Source of the DNA: Microbacterium sp. NC79
Lineage (GTDB): Bacteria; Actinomycetota; Actinomycetes; Actinomycetales; Microbacteriaceae
DNA length: 64,000 bases
Direction of reading: 5' to 3'
Assembly (NCBI RefSeq): GCF_019061125.1
Contig: NZ_JAHQYI010000001.1
Location: 124,001-188,000 of the forward strand
Numbering within the stretch: position 1 is the first letter of the stretch; every line of letters begins with the position of its first letter. Position numbers and translations under genes: made by a program. Positions 17,588 through 26,313 of this stretch are shown here, one piece after another. The notes beneath the pieces were generated by a model. The model worked only from the letters and a program-made list of their open reading frames with translations. It searched no databases and was not told the DNA's origin.

Positions 17588-18298
17588 TTAGGACCGCAAC
17601 AGTCGCTCACGCACCGATGCGGTGAGGCGGCGCGACACAGGCAGTTCGATTTCGGCGAGGGTGACGGTGGGCGTATTACCGCTCAGATGCAGGCTTGTGA
17701 CGGCATCACGATGCACGAGGTACGAGCGATGAATGCGCACGAAACCGGCCGAATGCCACCGCTCCTCAAGCTCAGAAATGGGCGTGCGAATGAGGTGGCT
17801 TCCGGAGGCCGTCCACAGCCGTGAATAGTCGCCCTGCGCGTGCACCCAGCGCACGTCGGCTCGGCGAATGAGGCGGGTGTCGGAACCAACGGTGACGGGG
17901 ATCTTTTCGTCAGCAACGGCGGGAGCGCCGGCAAGATTCGCATCGATCGCGCGGCCGAGCGCAACGGCGAGACGCTCGGCACGCACCGGCTTCAGAACAT
18001 AGTCAACGGCGGCCACGTCGAACGCCTCGATCGCGCGGGAATCGTCGGCGGTGACGAAGATGACGGCAGGTCGCTGCTGAAACTGCTGTAGCGCACGGGC
18101 GAGATCGAGTCCGCTCAGCCCCGGCATGTGAATGTCGAGAAACACCACAGACACGGAGGCTTCGCTGAGCACGCGCAGCGCGGCCGCCCCTGACGAGGCG
18201 CGATAGATCTCGCCGACGCGGGCGTCTGCACGAAGAAGTGCCGTCAGCTCATCAAGCGCGGGTGCCTCATCATCGGCGATCAAAATGTCGACTGTCAT
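17588..18298 (-). CDS. LytTR-family response regulator
   Basis: 236 residues. Receiver domain 1-125 with acidic pocket Asp9/Asp10, phosphoacceptor Asp55 (FLDIHMPG) and Lys103 (VLKPV). The C-terminal 100 residues form a LytTR DNA-binding domain (RRADVRWVHAQGDYSRLWT, RIHRSYLVHRDAV). Its likely partner kinase is the LytS-type protein at 19485-20657, separated from it by one unrelated gene. BtsR/YpdB-type LytTR regulators control CstA-family and other carboxylate transporters; both a CstA gene and an SSS gene flank this pair, so I infer control of one or both. Confidence 0.9.
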   Translation of the reverse strand: MTVDILIADDEAPALDELTALLRADARVGEIYRASSGAAALRVLSEASVSVVFLDIHMPGLSGLDLARALQQFQQRPAVIFVTADDSRAIEAFDVAAVDYVLKPVRAERLAVALGRAIDANLAGAPAVADEKIPVTVGSDTRLIRRADVRWVHAQGDYSRLWTASGSHLIRTPISELEERWHSAGFVRIHRSYLVHRDAVTSLHLSGNTPTVTLAEIELPVSRRLTASVRERLLRS

Positions 18299-18361
18299 GT
18301 CTTCGTTTCTCGGAACGGATGCGCGCCATCGCGCGACGCTCTCAGGGTACCTGCCTCGCCG

Positions 18362-19441
18362 CTACTCGAGACCGCGCACCTCGGCGCCGAGCCAGTCTGC
18401 GAGTTCGCGAATCTCCTGGCGCACCATGTCATGCTCCTCCGGCTCCCAGGCGTCAAGCTCATGCACAGCCGTGACGACAAGCGTGTCGTCTGCTGTGCGA
18501 TGCTCGGCGTCGAGCAGCCCAGCGAAGCGATCGCCGATCAGGATCGGATGCGCGAAATACCCAAACCGCCGCTCGGCCTTCGGCTTGAACTGCTCCAACA
18601 CATAGGTGAAGCCGAAGATCTCCTGCAGACGTGGCCGATCAAACAGCACGCTGTCGTAGGGGTTAAGGAGCGCGACCCGACCACCCGCATCCGTATCAAG
18701 TGCCTCAAGCGCCTCCGGGTCGACACGAAATTTCCACGCACTGCCCTGCACCGTCGCCGCAACGCCAGCCATGCCGACGCGGCTCCACGGCGACTTTGCC
18801 TTCGCAATCCCCAGTGCCTTGAGCCGCCGATCCGCGAGTGCGCTCGCGGCATCATCAGCGCTCAGCTCGGGCTGAGCCGGATACACGCGTTCGGCGAGGT
18901 CCCACACCTTCGTGCGCCCTTCGCGCCGCACGACCGCCACGTCGCCAGCGCGCTGCAGAATCTCCAGCATGCGCGGCACCTGGTTGGGGCCGTACCAGCC
19001 AGACTCGGAACGGTGGGCGACGGCCGCGGTATCCGGAATCGCCGATGCAGGCAGCGGACCCTCGGCGCGCAGACGCGCGAGAATCTCGCGGTGAAACACG
19101 TGGTTCGCCTCCACCCAATTCCGACTGGATGCGTGCAGGGCCTCAAGGCGCATTTTGGGTCGCATCATGGGCAACACGGAGATCGGCCGAAATGCGCCAT
19201 CAAACTCGAACAGCAGCCGATCCATCTCGGTGGCCTTGCGCAGCTGCGCTGGCTCGTACGACCAGCCGATCCGCGAAAACAGGATGGTGTGTTCCGCCGG
19301 CGCGATCACCTTCGTCGGGTCGATCTTGATCGCGGTGAGTTGCTCGGCAACCTCCACCACATCGCCCGGCTTGTCTGCATCCAACAGTTGTGCACGCACC
19401 GCGATGCTGCGGGCTTCGTCGGCGGAAAGGTGCACGGTCAC
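18362..19441 (-). CDS. AlkX/YcaQ-like winged-helix protein (HTH_42, DNA glycosylase-related)
   Basis: 359 residues of the PF06224 family, whose studied members AlkZ and AlkX/YcaQ unhook DNA interstrand crosslinks. The N-terminus AIKIDPTKVIAPAEHTILFSRIG aligns by eye with LLQIDTINIVARSPYLVLFSRLG of E. coli YcaQ, but the QxD catalytic motif becomes K39-I40-D41 here and the AHEACF motif is not kept. Activity is therefore doubtful and the protein may only bind DNA. Start is GTG 19441. It sits between a histidine kinase and its probable regulator on the same strand, 43 bp after the kinase and 63 bp before the regulator, an uncommon insertion. Confidence 0.8.
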   Translation of the reverse strand: MTVHLSADEARSIAVRAQLLDADKPGDVVEVAEQLTAIKIDPTKVIAPAEHTILFSRIGWSYEPAQLRKATEMDRLLFEFDGAFRPISVLPMMRPKMRLEALHASSRNWVEANHVFHREILARLRAEGPLPASAIPDTAAVAHRSESGWYGPNQVPRMLEILQRAGDVAVVRREGRTKVWDLAERVYPAQPELSADDAASALADRRLKALGIAKAKSPWSRVGMAGVAATVQGSAWKFRVDPEALEALDTDAGGRVALLNPYDSVLFDRPRLQEIFGFTYVLEQFKPKAERRFGYFAHPILIGDRFAGLLDAEHRTADDTLVVTAVHELDAWEPEEHDMVRQEIRELADWLGAEVRGLE

Positions 19442-19484
19442 GGCGACACTCTACGCCGCACCAGGCACGCTCGGCAGAGGCCGA

Positions 19485-20657
19485 CTACGGCGCCTCGTGA
19501 TCGGGCTGCGACTTTGGCACCCGCACCCGCACCATGGTTCCGGCACCCTCATTCGTCTCAATCACGAGACCCGCCTCATCGCCGTACAGCTGACGCAACC
19601 GGCGATCGACGTTGCGCATGCCGACATGATCACTCGTCGCGCTCGCCTCCAGCAGGGCCTTCGCTCGATCAGGTGCCATGCCGACGCCGTTGTCTTCCAC
19701 CGTGATTTCGGTGTGCGTGCCATCATCGACACTCGCGATCGTGACGAGCCCGCCGTCGATGCCTGGTTCCAAACCGTGTTTGACCGCGTTCTCCACGAGC
19801 GGCTGCACGCACAGGTACGGGATCACCGTGGCAAGCGTTTCCGGGGAGATCCGCAGTCGCACGCTGAGGCGATCGCCGAAGCGGGCACGCTCGATTTCGA
19901 GGTACGAGTGGATAGCCTGCAGCTCTTCCGCGAGCGTCGTGAACTCACCATGCCTGCGGAACGAATAGCGCGTGAAATCGGCAAAGGTCAGCACGAGCTC
20001 ACGCGCCCGCGCCGGGTCCGTCGTCGTGAACGACGCGATCGCGGTGAGGGCGTTGTAGATAAAGTGCGGGCTGATCTGTGCGCGCAACGCGCGAAGCTCG
20101 GCTTCGGCAAGGGCCGCGCGTGACGCCTCCAATTCGCCGAGCTGAAGCTGCGTCGATGCCCACTGGGCGACTTCGCCCGTCGCGCGCACGAGCGGCGCCC
20201 GCACCGGGCTCGAGAAGGCGATCACGACGCCCCACACGTCCTCATCGACCAGGATCGGCGCACCGACGGCCTCCCACCCGTGCCGCGATGCATCCTGCCG
20301 CGGAAAAACCTGGCGGGCCCGCGCATCGCGCACCGACTGCGCAATACTGCGGGCGGCATCTTCCAGCTCCGGGTGCGTCGGTTCCATCACGACGGAACCA
20401 TCACTGGCGACGAGTGCGAGAGCTTGCGCACCCAGCATGGTGCGCATGTGGCGTGCGGCGCGAGACATATCGGCGGAATCGCCACCGCGCAGGGCGCGCG
20501 CGGCACGGGCGGCCAAATGCAGCGTGCGATACGCGGCACGCTCTTCGTCGCTACCGAGATCGCGAGACCCCTGCGCCAGCCTGCGACTGGCAAGAACGCC
20601 CAGTACCACCGCGGCACCCAGCACCGCGCCGATGGCGAAGATCAGGGCATCAGGCAT
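19485..20657 (-). CDS. LytS-type sensor histidine kinase (His_kinase/HATPase)
   Basis: 390 residues: one N-terminal membrane helix (about 4-24), a GAF-like domain (about 60-170), a short coiled coil, then the His_kinase motif LRAQISPHFIYNAL with phospho-His198, and an HATPase domain with N-box LVENAVKHGL and EDNGVGM. It lacks the multi-helix 5TM-LYT sensor of BtsS/YpdA, so sensing is probably by the GAF-like domain. Predicted to phosphorylate the LytTR regulator encoded at 17588-18298. A terminator at 20706-20747 separates it from the ybdD-cstA transcript upstream. Start ATG 20657 follows a GGAG. Confidence 0.88.
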   Translation of the reverse strand: MPDALIFAIGAVLGAAVVLGVLASRRLAQGSRDLGSDEERAAYRTLHLAARAARALRGGDSADMSRAARHMRTMLGAQALALVASDGSVVMEPTHPELEDAARSIAQSVRDARARQVFPRQDASRHGWEAVGAPILVDEDVWGVVIAFSSPVRAPLVRATGEVAQWASTQLQLGELEASRAALAEAELRALRAQISPHFIYNALTAIASFTTTDPARARELVLTFADFTRYSFRRHGEFTTLAEELQAIHSYLEIERARFGDRLSVRLRISPETLATVIPYLCVQPLVENAVKHGLEPGIDGGLVTIASVDDGTHTEITVEDNGVGMAPDRAKALLEASATSDHVGMRNVDRRLRQLYGDEAGLVIETNEGAGTMVRVRVPKSQPDHEAP

Positions 20658-20705
20658 GCTCCGAGCCTACGCGTACCGCCCAGCGCCGACGCCGCATGCA
20701 GAGCA

Positions 20706-20747
20706 CAAAAGAGGGGCACGACCCGTGCGGATCGTGCCCCTCTTTTG
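20706..20747 (-). terminator. Strong intrinsic terminator after ybdD-like gene
   Basis: Perfect 16-bp stem (20706-20721 with 20732-20747) beginning 5 bp after the ybdD-like stop on the minus strand, ending in CTTTTG. It isolates cstA-ybdD from the downstream histidine-kinase gene. Confidence 0.88.
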
Positions 20748-20752
20748 CGTGC

Positions 20753-20947
20753 CTAGCAGCAGCGCGGCTCGGCTGCCTGGTCGGCGTAGCGCTTCTTCCA
20801 GAACTCGCGTTCTGACATCACGGGTTCACCGGGGTGGGTGCGCTCGTGATGTTCGACATACGTCGCGTACGCGTGGTCGCCCATGAGGTTGGTGACGTAC
20901 CACTGCACGCTGCGAAGCGCAGAGCCGATTGCCGCTGACACGGTCAT
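20753..20947 (-). CDS. YbdD/YjiX family small protein (CstA partner)
   Basis: 64 residues: VQWYVTNLMGDHAYATYVEHHERTHPGEPVMSEREFWKKRYADQ, the typical YbdD/YjiX (PF04328) pattern, ending in CC. These small proteins are found directly after cstA/btsT genes across bacteria and are thought to help the transporter. The gap to the cstA stop is 1 bp. It is the last gene before the hairpin at 20706-20747. Confidence 0.92.
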   Translation of the reverse strand: MTVSAAIGSALRSVQWYVTNLMGDHAYATYVEHHERTHPGEPVMSEREFWKKRYADQAAEPRCC

Positions 20948-20948
20948 C

Positions 20949-23225
20949 TCAGTGACCCTGCGTCGGCTTCAGCTCAGGAGGAAGTGCTTCCCACTCCTTC
21001 TCCAGTGCGCGCTCGGAGGGCGTTGCGATGAATCCGGCAGGAGCGTAGCGACGAGATGCCACCGGCTCGTCCTCCATGTTTTCGCCACCACCGTTACGGA
21101 TCGCGCGGATCGTTGCGATGACCGCGGTGATCATCACGATGATGGCGGCAACGACGAACACGACAGACAGGGTGCCCTGCACCGCCGTGTTGCGCACGAC
21201 AGCTTCCATCGCCTCAACCGTCTTCGCGGTTCCAAACTCCGTCTTGCCCTCAGCCAGCGCCTGGCTGAACGCCGCGTTGTTGGCGAAGTATCCGACCGCC
21301 GGAACCGGGGAGAAGATCTTGTAGGCAGAGGCGGTGATCGTGACGACAGCGGTGAACGCGAGCGGCAGTGCGATGATCCACAGCCAGCGGAAGTAGCTCT
21401 TGCCGCGCTTGGCGACAATGGCCATGACGACCGCGAGGGCGATGGCGGCGAGCAGCTGGTTAGCGATACCGAACAGCGGGAAGAACGTGTTGATGCCGCC
21501 GAGCGGGTCGGTCACACCGAGCATCAGGATGACGCCCCAACCGATCACCATGAGGCCGGTGCAGATCCACACGCCAGGACGCCACGAGACATCCTTGAAC
21601 TTCGGGATCACGGTGCCGATCGAGTCCTGCAGCATGAAGCGTGCAACACGGGTTCCGGCGTCCACAGCGGTGAGGATGAACAGCGCCTCAAACATGATGG
21701 CGAAGTGGTACCAGAAGCCCATCATGGCGGTGCCGCCGAGCCACTGCTGCATGATGTGCGCGAGACCCAGAGCCAGAGTCGGCGCGCCACCCGTGCGCGA
21801 AACGATGCTCTCTTCGCCGACGTTCGCGGCCGTGGTCGTGAGTACATCGGGCGTGAGGTGCACGCCGGTCATACCGAGGGAGTTGACCCAGGCGACGGCG
21901 CCCTCAACGGTTCCGCCTGTCGCGGCAGCCGACGAGTTCATCGCGAAGTAGATGCCCTGATCGATCGAGATCGCGGCAACGAGAGCCATGATCGCAACGA
22001 ACGATTCCATCAGCATGCCACCGTAACCGATGAAGCGCGTCTGGCGCTCCTTCTCGACGAGCTTCGGCGTGGTTCCGGACGAAATCAGTGCGTGGAAGCC
22101 GGAGAGCGCGCCACAGGCGATCGTCACGAACAGGAACGGGAACAGTGTTCCGGAGAACACCGGGCCGATCTCGCCACCGGCAAACTGCGAGAACGCCGGA
22201 ACCGTGATTTCCGGGCGCACGATGATGATCGCACCGGCAAGCAACACGATGACACCGATCTTCATGAACGTCGACAGGTAGTCACGCGGAGCGAGCAGCA
22301 GCCACACCGGGAGGATGGCGGCGATGAAACCGTAGATGATGATGCCGATCGCGATGGCCTCCTTGGGGAGGTGGAACATCGCGTAGCCCCACTCGGTCGA
22401 CGCGACCCAACCGCCAGCGACAATCGCGGCGATCAGGAGGACGAAGCCGATGATGGAGATTTCGGTGATCTTGCCTGGGCGGATGTAGCGCAGGTACAGG
22501 CCCATGAAGATCGCGATCGGGATGGTCATCGAGACCGAGAAGACACCCCACGGGCTCTCGCCAAGCGCGTTCACGACGACGAGGGCGAGGATCGCCACGA
22601 TGATGATCATGATCAACAGCGACGCGATGATGGCGGCGGTGCCACCGATGCGACCGAGCTCATCGCGAGCCATCTGGCCGATCGTGCGACCGCCACGGCG
22701 CATCGAGAAGAACAACACAACGTAGTCCTGGACCGCACCCGCAAGCACCACACCGACAATGATCCAGATGGTTCCGGGGAGGTAGCCCATCTGGGCGGCC
22801 AGAATCGGGCCGACGAGCGGGCCGGCGCCAGCAATGGCGGCGAAGTGGTGGCCGTAGAGCACGCGACGGTCGGTCGGAACGTAGTCCTTACCGTCCTGCT
22901 TGTATTCGGCTGGAGTTGCTCGCTTGTCGTTCGGGCGCGTGATGTAGCGCTCGATGACCTTCGAGTAGAAGCGGTAACCGATCAGGTAGGTCGCGACAGC
23001 GGCGAACACGAACCAGATGGCGTTGACAGTCTCGCCGCGCACCAGCGCGAGCATCACCCAGGAGACACCACCGAGCAGCGCAATGCCAACCCAGATCGCG
23101 ATCTTTAGGGGCGTCCACTTGGTGTCTTTGGCGTGCTGCTCATCGCTCAGCGATGTCGGCGGCAGGGTCGGATCGGAGGTGATCTCCGGTTCCTCCTGCG
23201 CTCGATCGGCAGTAGTGCTGGTCAC
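20949..23225 (-). CDS. cstA: Carbon starvation protein A family transporter (pyruvate/peptide type)
   Basis: 758 residues with some 16-18 membrane helices, the full CstA/BtsT length. Conserved CstA stretches include GHHFAAIAGAGPLVGPILAAQMGYLPGTIWI near 100-135 and the HALISSGTTPK segment near 385. E. coli CstA and BtsT import peptides and pyruvate; BtsT is controlled by the LytS/LytTR pair BtsS-BtsR, and a LytS/LytTR pair lies just downstream here, which favours pyruvate. The start is GTG 23225 after GAGAGG. Paired direct repeats GCTCTCAG, 11 bp apart, lie 50-70 bp upstream (23276-23294). Confidence 0.9.
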   Translation of the reverse strand: MTSTTADRAQEEPEITSDPTLPPTSLSDEQHAKDTKWTPLKIAIWVGIALLGGVSWVMLALVRGETVNAIWFVFAAVATYLIGYRFYSKVIERYITRPNDKRATPAEYKQDGKDYVPTDRRVLYGHHFAAIAGAGPLVGPILAAQMGYLPGTIWIIVGVVLAGAVQDYVVLFFSMRRGGRTIGQMARDELGRIGGTAAIIASLLIMIIIVAILALVVVNALGESPWGVFSVSMTIPIAIFMGLYLRYIRPGKITEISIIGFVLLIAAIVAGGWVASTEWGYAMFHLPKEAIAIGIIIYGFIAAILPVWLLLAPRDYLSTFMKIGVIVLLAGAIIIVRPEITVPAFSQFAGGEIGPVFSGTLFPFLFVTIACGALSGFHALISSGTTPKLVEKERQTRFIGYGGMLMESFVAIMALVAAISIDQGIYFAMNSSAAATGGTVEGAVAWVNSLGMTGVHLTPDVLTTTAANVGEESIVSRTGGAPTLALGLAHIMQQWLGGTAMMGFWYHFAIMFEALFILTAVDAGTRVARFMLQDSIGTVIPKFKDVSWRPGVWICTGLMVIGWGVILMLGVTDPLGGINTFFPLFGIANQLLAAIALAVVMAIVAKRGKSYFRWLWIIALPLAFTAVVTITASAYKIFSPVPAVGYFANNAAFSQALAEGKTEFGTAKTVEAMEAVVRNTAVQGTLSVVFVVAAIIVMITAVIATIRAIRNGGGENMEDEPVASRRYAPAGFIATPSERALEKEWEALPPELKPTQGH

Positions 23226-23275
23226 GGGGGCATTCCTCTCTACGCGTCGTTGCGGAATTCCCTTAGGGTATGGCG

Positions 23276-23294
23276 GCTCTCAGCGTGCTCTCAG
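23276..23294 (-). promoter_or_regulatory. 11-bp-spaced direct repeat before cstA (candidate LytTR site)
   Basis: Two copies of GCTCTCAG (CTGAGAGC on the coding strand) start at 23276 and 23287, exactly 11 bp apart, just upstream of a TACCCT -10-like hexamer (23265-23270). LytTR regulators bind paired direct repeats one helical turn apart, and a LytTR regulator is encoded 5 kb downstream. The assignment is inference. Confidence 0.4.
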
Positions 23295-23393
23295 GTGATG
23301 AGGATGGGTGGAAACTGTGTGCGACGAGCGGTGGGTCTGATGCGATGAACGGCAGATCAACGGCACGTTCACGGTGCGCGTTACGCTTCAGCA

Positions 23394-23990
23394 ATGAGCA
23401 ACGCAGCAATCGTGACCGGAGCCGATGATCGCGCGCGCTGCGCGTGGGTGGGAACCGACGCCGAATACCAGCGCTATCACGATGAGGAATGGGGCACACC
23501 GCTGCACGGCGATCGCGCCCTCTACGAGAAGATGAGCCTCGAAGGGTTTCAAGCCGGGCTCAGCTGGATCACCATTTTGCGCAAGCGCCCCGCGTTTCGG
23601 GAGGCGTTCGCCGGGTTTGACCCCGAGATTGTCGCGCAGTTCAGTGACGCCGACGTCGAAAGGCTGATGCAGAACGCGGGTATCGTGCGAAATCGCCTGA
23701 AGATTCAGGCAGCGATGAGCAATGCGCGCCTGGTGCTGGAGATGAAACCAGGGGAGCTTGATGCGCTGATGTGGTCGTTTGCACCCGCTCAGCGAGCGTA
23801 TCCGCTGACAACGCTTGCCGAGGTTCCGGCCGTCACGCCCGAATCAGAAGCAATGTCACACGCACTGCGCAAGCGCGGCTTCCGGTTCGTGGGGGCAACC
23901 ACGATGTACGCGCTCATGCAGTCCAGCGGCATGGTTGATGACCACGTTGCGGCGTGCTGGCGCGCACATGCGCCCCGCAGTACAGCATGA
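23394..23990 (+). CDS. tag: DNA-3-methyladenine glycosylase I
   Basis: 198 residues, the usual Tag length. The zinc-site residues are visible as Cys16 (RARCAWVG), His in YHDEEWG, and His/Cys in DDHVAACW. The catalytic and base-binding region is LYEKMSLEGFQAGLSWITILRKR, a Tag hallmark, and MQNAGIVRNRLKI forms the helix-hairpin region. It excises 3-methyladenine from alkylated DNA. Divergent from cstA with a 168-bp gap. The start at 23394 has no strong ribosome site but fits the conserved N-terminus. Confidence 0.93.
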   Translation: MSNAAIVTGADDRARCAWVGTDAEYQRYHDEEWGTPLHGDRALYEKMSLEGFQAGLSWITILRKRPAFREAFAGFDPEIVAQFSDADVERLMQNAGIVRNRLKIQAAMSNARLVLEMKPGELDALMWSFAPAQRAYPLTTLAEVPAVTPESEAMSHALRKRGFRFVGATTMYALMQSSGMVDDHVAACWRAHAPRSTA

Positions 23991-23995
23991 CCGGG

Positions 23996-24436
23996 TTAGC
24001 GGGTGGGGGCCTGCAGGTGGCGGGCGCCGTGCGACAGCACCTTGACGGTGATGCCACGCTTACGCAGCTCCGCCAGGGTGCGACGCTCTTCGTCGGTGTC
24101 GCGGCCCAACGCGTGCAGGCTGGCGATCACGAGAACGTCGCCGGGTACCAGCGTCTCGAAGAAGCGCGCAAGGCGCCCCTCCCACGACTCCAGAATTTCC
24201 GGAGCGGGGTGGCGAAAGCCTTCGATCGGCACGCCGAAGCGGGCGAGATCATCGCGCTGCTCGACAACGGAGGGCATGTTGTCGCGGGAAACGACGAGAC
24301 CAACAAGGCGGGAATCGGCCGGGCGGGCACGCCACCAGTCGCCGTCCTGCTGCATTTCAACAAAGCATTTCGGGCACTCGGCAGCGGTGTGCGGCACAGC
24401 GACCGGGCTGGTTTCGGTGTCCTCAACGTTGCTCAT
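23996..24436 (-). CDS. Degenerate serine-recombinase N-domain protein with CPxC motif
   Basis: 146 residues from the ATG at 24436, which follows GGAGGAACC; the 156-residue frame is not needed. The C-terminal 100 residues resemble the resolvase catalytic fold: VEQRDDLARFGVP, GDVLVIASLHALGRDTDEE and LRKRGITVKVLS. Relative to active resolvases the DRLGR motif is HALGR, losing the first arginine, and the nucleophilic serine region (LVVSRDN) is shifted; there is no DNA-binding tail. The N-terminus has CPKC followed by QQDGDWW. It is unlikely to recombine DNA and its role is unknown. Convergent with tag (5-bp gap) and downstream of the antiporter gene, with no mobile-element signs around it. Confidence 0.72.
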   Translation of the reverse strand: MSNVEDTETSPVAVPHTAAECPKCFVEMQQDGDWWRARPADSRLVGLVVSRDNMPSVVEQRDDLARFGVPIEGFRHPAPEILESWEGRLARFFETLVPGDVLVIASLHALGRDTDEERRTLAELRKRGITVKVLSHGARHLQAPTR

Positions 24437-24465
24437 GGTTCCTCCCCCCTCCATTCTGCCTGACA

Positions 24466-26208
24466 TTAGTCGGGGTGCACACGACGGCGCAGGCTGAGTT
24501 CTTCGGCATCGAGCGCTTCGAGCATGGCCCGCAACGTTGCCGTCGAGTAACGGCCGTCTCTGCGCAGTACCGTGAGGCGCACGCGTTCGGCATCAATCAT
24601 CACGAGACGCAACTCCAAGACCTCAATCGTGCGTGCACTGGAATCCGCGTCGGGTGCGTCAGACCACCGCTCGCGTGTGCGTTCGACGACGTCTTGATCA
24701 AACGGTTTGCCGTCGTGATGGCGCAGATTCGGTGCCGAAATAGCCGCGATGGCGGCCGCCCGCAGCTCGTACCGCAGTGACTCAATTTCACCAGCACGCG
24801 ACTCGTTTTCGCTCGAGCCGCTCAGCCCGAGCGCCTTCACAATGAGCGACAGCGTGCCGCCTTGAATGACGAGCGTGCCAACCGCCACGAGAAACGCGAT
24901 GAGCACGAGCAGTGAGCGGTTCGGAGTATCGAGGGGCAGTGTCTGTGCGGCGGCGAGGGTGACCGCGCCGCGCATACCTGCCCACACAAAGACCACGCCT
25001 TCACGCCAGCCCATTTGACGGGATTCGTAGTATTCGGCGTCAGCCAGCAACAGGTCAATGCGTCGCGTCCACCTGGCGGTGTCGCGCTGCGGGTTCCGCG
25101 CGTGGCTGCCGCGCTTTCGCGTGAGCCGCCTTTGCCGCTCGACTTCTGATGTGTCAGCCCACTCGGTGCGATACTCCTCCAGCTGGGGGCGGATGTGCGC
25201 AGATCGTCGCGTGCGTCGAGACAAGAACATGATGACCGGGGCGACGTACGCCGTGCGCACGGCGAGCACAATGGCGCCAGCGATGGCGGCGATGATGGCG
25301 GCGTGGCCCAGGCCACTGATGCCTTCACCCGCGTCGTCAATGATGGCGCGCACTTCCAAGCCCATGATCAAGAACACCGCGCCCTCGAGCAGTAGTTCGA
25401 TGGTGCGCCAATTGACGCGATCGCTGAGGCGCTGTTCGGCGGTGAAGTGTCGGGCAGACCCCTGCCCGGTAACAATGCCGGCAACGACGGCAGCTACGAG
25501 GCCGGAGCCGTGCAACTCTTCGGTGGGAATGTAGGCGAGGTAAGGAACCACGAAGCTGAGCGCGGTCGCGGCTGCGGTGGACGGTATCCATGCCCGTACC
25601 CGCAGATTAACCCAGCCAACGGTGAGCCCGATCGCAACGGCAATCAGCACCGCCCACGAAAAGTCGCCGATGCCCTGCCACAGGCTAAAGCCACCAGCCG
25701 TTGCGGCAATCGCCGTGCGCAACAGCACCAGGGCGGTGGCGTCATTGAGCAGGCTTTCGCCCTCTAACACCGTGACAACGCGTGGTGATATTCCGAGTTT
25801 TCGCACGATCGAGGTGGCGACGGCATCGGTGGGAGAGAGGATGGCGCCCAGGGCGATGCCGAGCGGCAGAGACATCCCGGGAACCACCAGGGTGAAAAAG
25901 AAACCAAGAATGACCGAGGTGACGATGACGAGCAGGAAGGAGAACCCGCCGATCGCTCCAAAATCTCGCCGAAACTCCATCGCCGGTAGGGATACGGCAG
26001 CGCCATAAAGCAGCGGAGGCAGAATACCGATGAGGATGACGCCGGCATCGAGGCGGATATCGGGAACGAACGGGAGAAAGCTCACGCCGAGACCGATGGC
26101 GGTCAGAATGAGGGGCCCGGCCACGCCGACTTTCGGGGCAAGCGCGGTGACCATCGCGATAATAATCACGCCGATCACGAAAATCAGGGCGATTTCGATT
26201 GGTTCCAT
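24466..26208 (-). CDS. Na+/H+ antiporter (CPA1/NhaP family)
   Basis: 580 residues from the ATG at 26208 (GAGGAG site). The first 330 residues carry about 11 membrane helices with CPA1 features: ILSPTDAVATSIVRK near 125-140 and EGESLLNDATALV near 153-165, which contain the ion-binding aspartates. A charged cytoplasmic loop (about 335-395) precedes two more helices (WAGMRGAVTLAAAQTLP), and the C-terminal 110 residues are soluble and charged. It should exchange Na+ (or K+) for protons to control pH and salt. The recombinase-like gene lies 29 bp downstream on the same strand. Confidence 0.9.
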   Translation of the reverse strand: MEPIEIALIFVIGVIIIAMVTALAPKVGVAGPLILTAIGLGVSFLPFVPDIRLDAGVILIGILPPLLYGAAVSLPAMEFRRDFGAIGGFSFLLVIVTSVILGFFFTLVVPGMSLPLGIALGAILSPTDAVATSIVRKLGISPRVVTVLEGESLLNDATALVLLRTAIAATAGGFSLWQGIGDFSWAVLIAVAIGLTVGWVNLRVRAWIPSTAAATALSFVVPYLAYIPTEELHGSGLVAAVVAGIVTGQGSARHFTAEQRLSDRVNWRTIELLLEGAVFLIMGLEVRAIIDDAGEGISGLGHAAIIAAIAGAIVLAVRTAYVAPVIMFLSRRTRRSAHIRPQLEEYRTEWADTSEVERQRRLTRKRGSHARNPQRDTARWTRRIDLLLADAEYYESRQMGWREGVVFVWAGMRGAVTLAAAQTLPLDTPNRSLLVLIAFLVAVGTLVIQGGTLSLIVKALGLSGSSENESRAGEIESLRYELRAAAIAAISAPNLRHHDGKPFDQDVVERTRERWSDAPDADSSARTIEVLELRLVMIDAERVRLTVLRRDGRYSTATLRAMLEALDAEELSLRRRVHPD

Positions 26209-26313
26209 GGCACTCCTCGGCACGCTCGGCCGAAGATTCAGCTCATCGCCGAGTCTCGTTCTACTTTAGCGGTGGCTACTGGGGGCGGGCAGCCAATCGC
26301 GATACCGTTAGGC

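Noticed and set aside
15778..17610. 610-residue symporter with a Cys/Arg-rich N-terminus
   Set aside because: The extension crosses the DUF485-like gene in another frame; the ATGA overlap at 17238-17241 is the better start.
20883..23108. 741-codon plus-strand open frame opposite cstA
   Set aside because: It is an antisense shadow of a high-GC gene: composition is Arg/Asp/His-rich with no domain, and cstA on the other strand is certain.
23996..24436. Resolvase-like gene as sign of a transposon or integron
   Set aside because: No inverted repeats, transposase, attachment duplication or composition change around it, and catalytic residues are altered.
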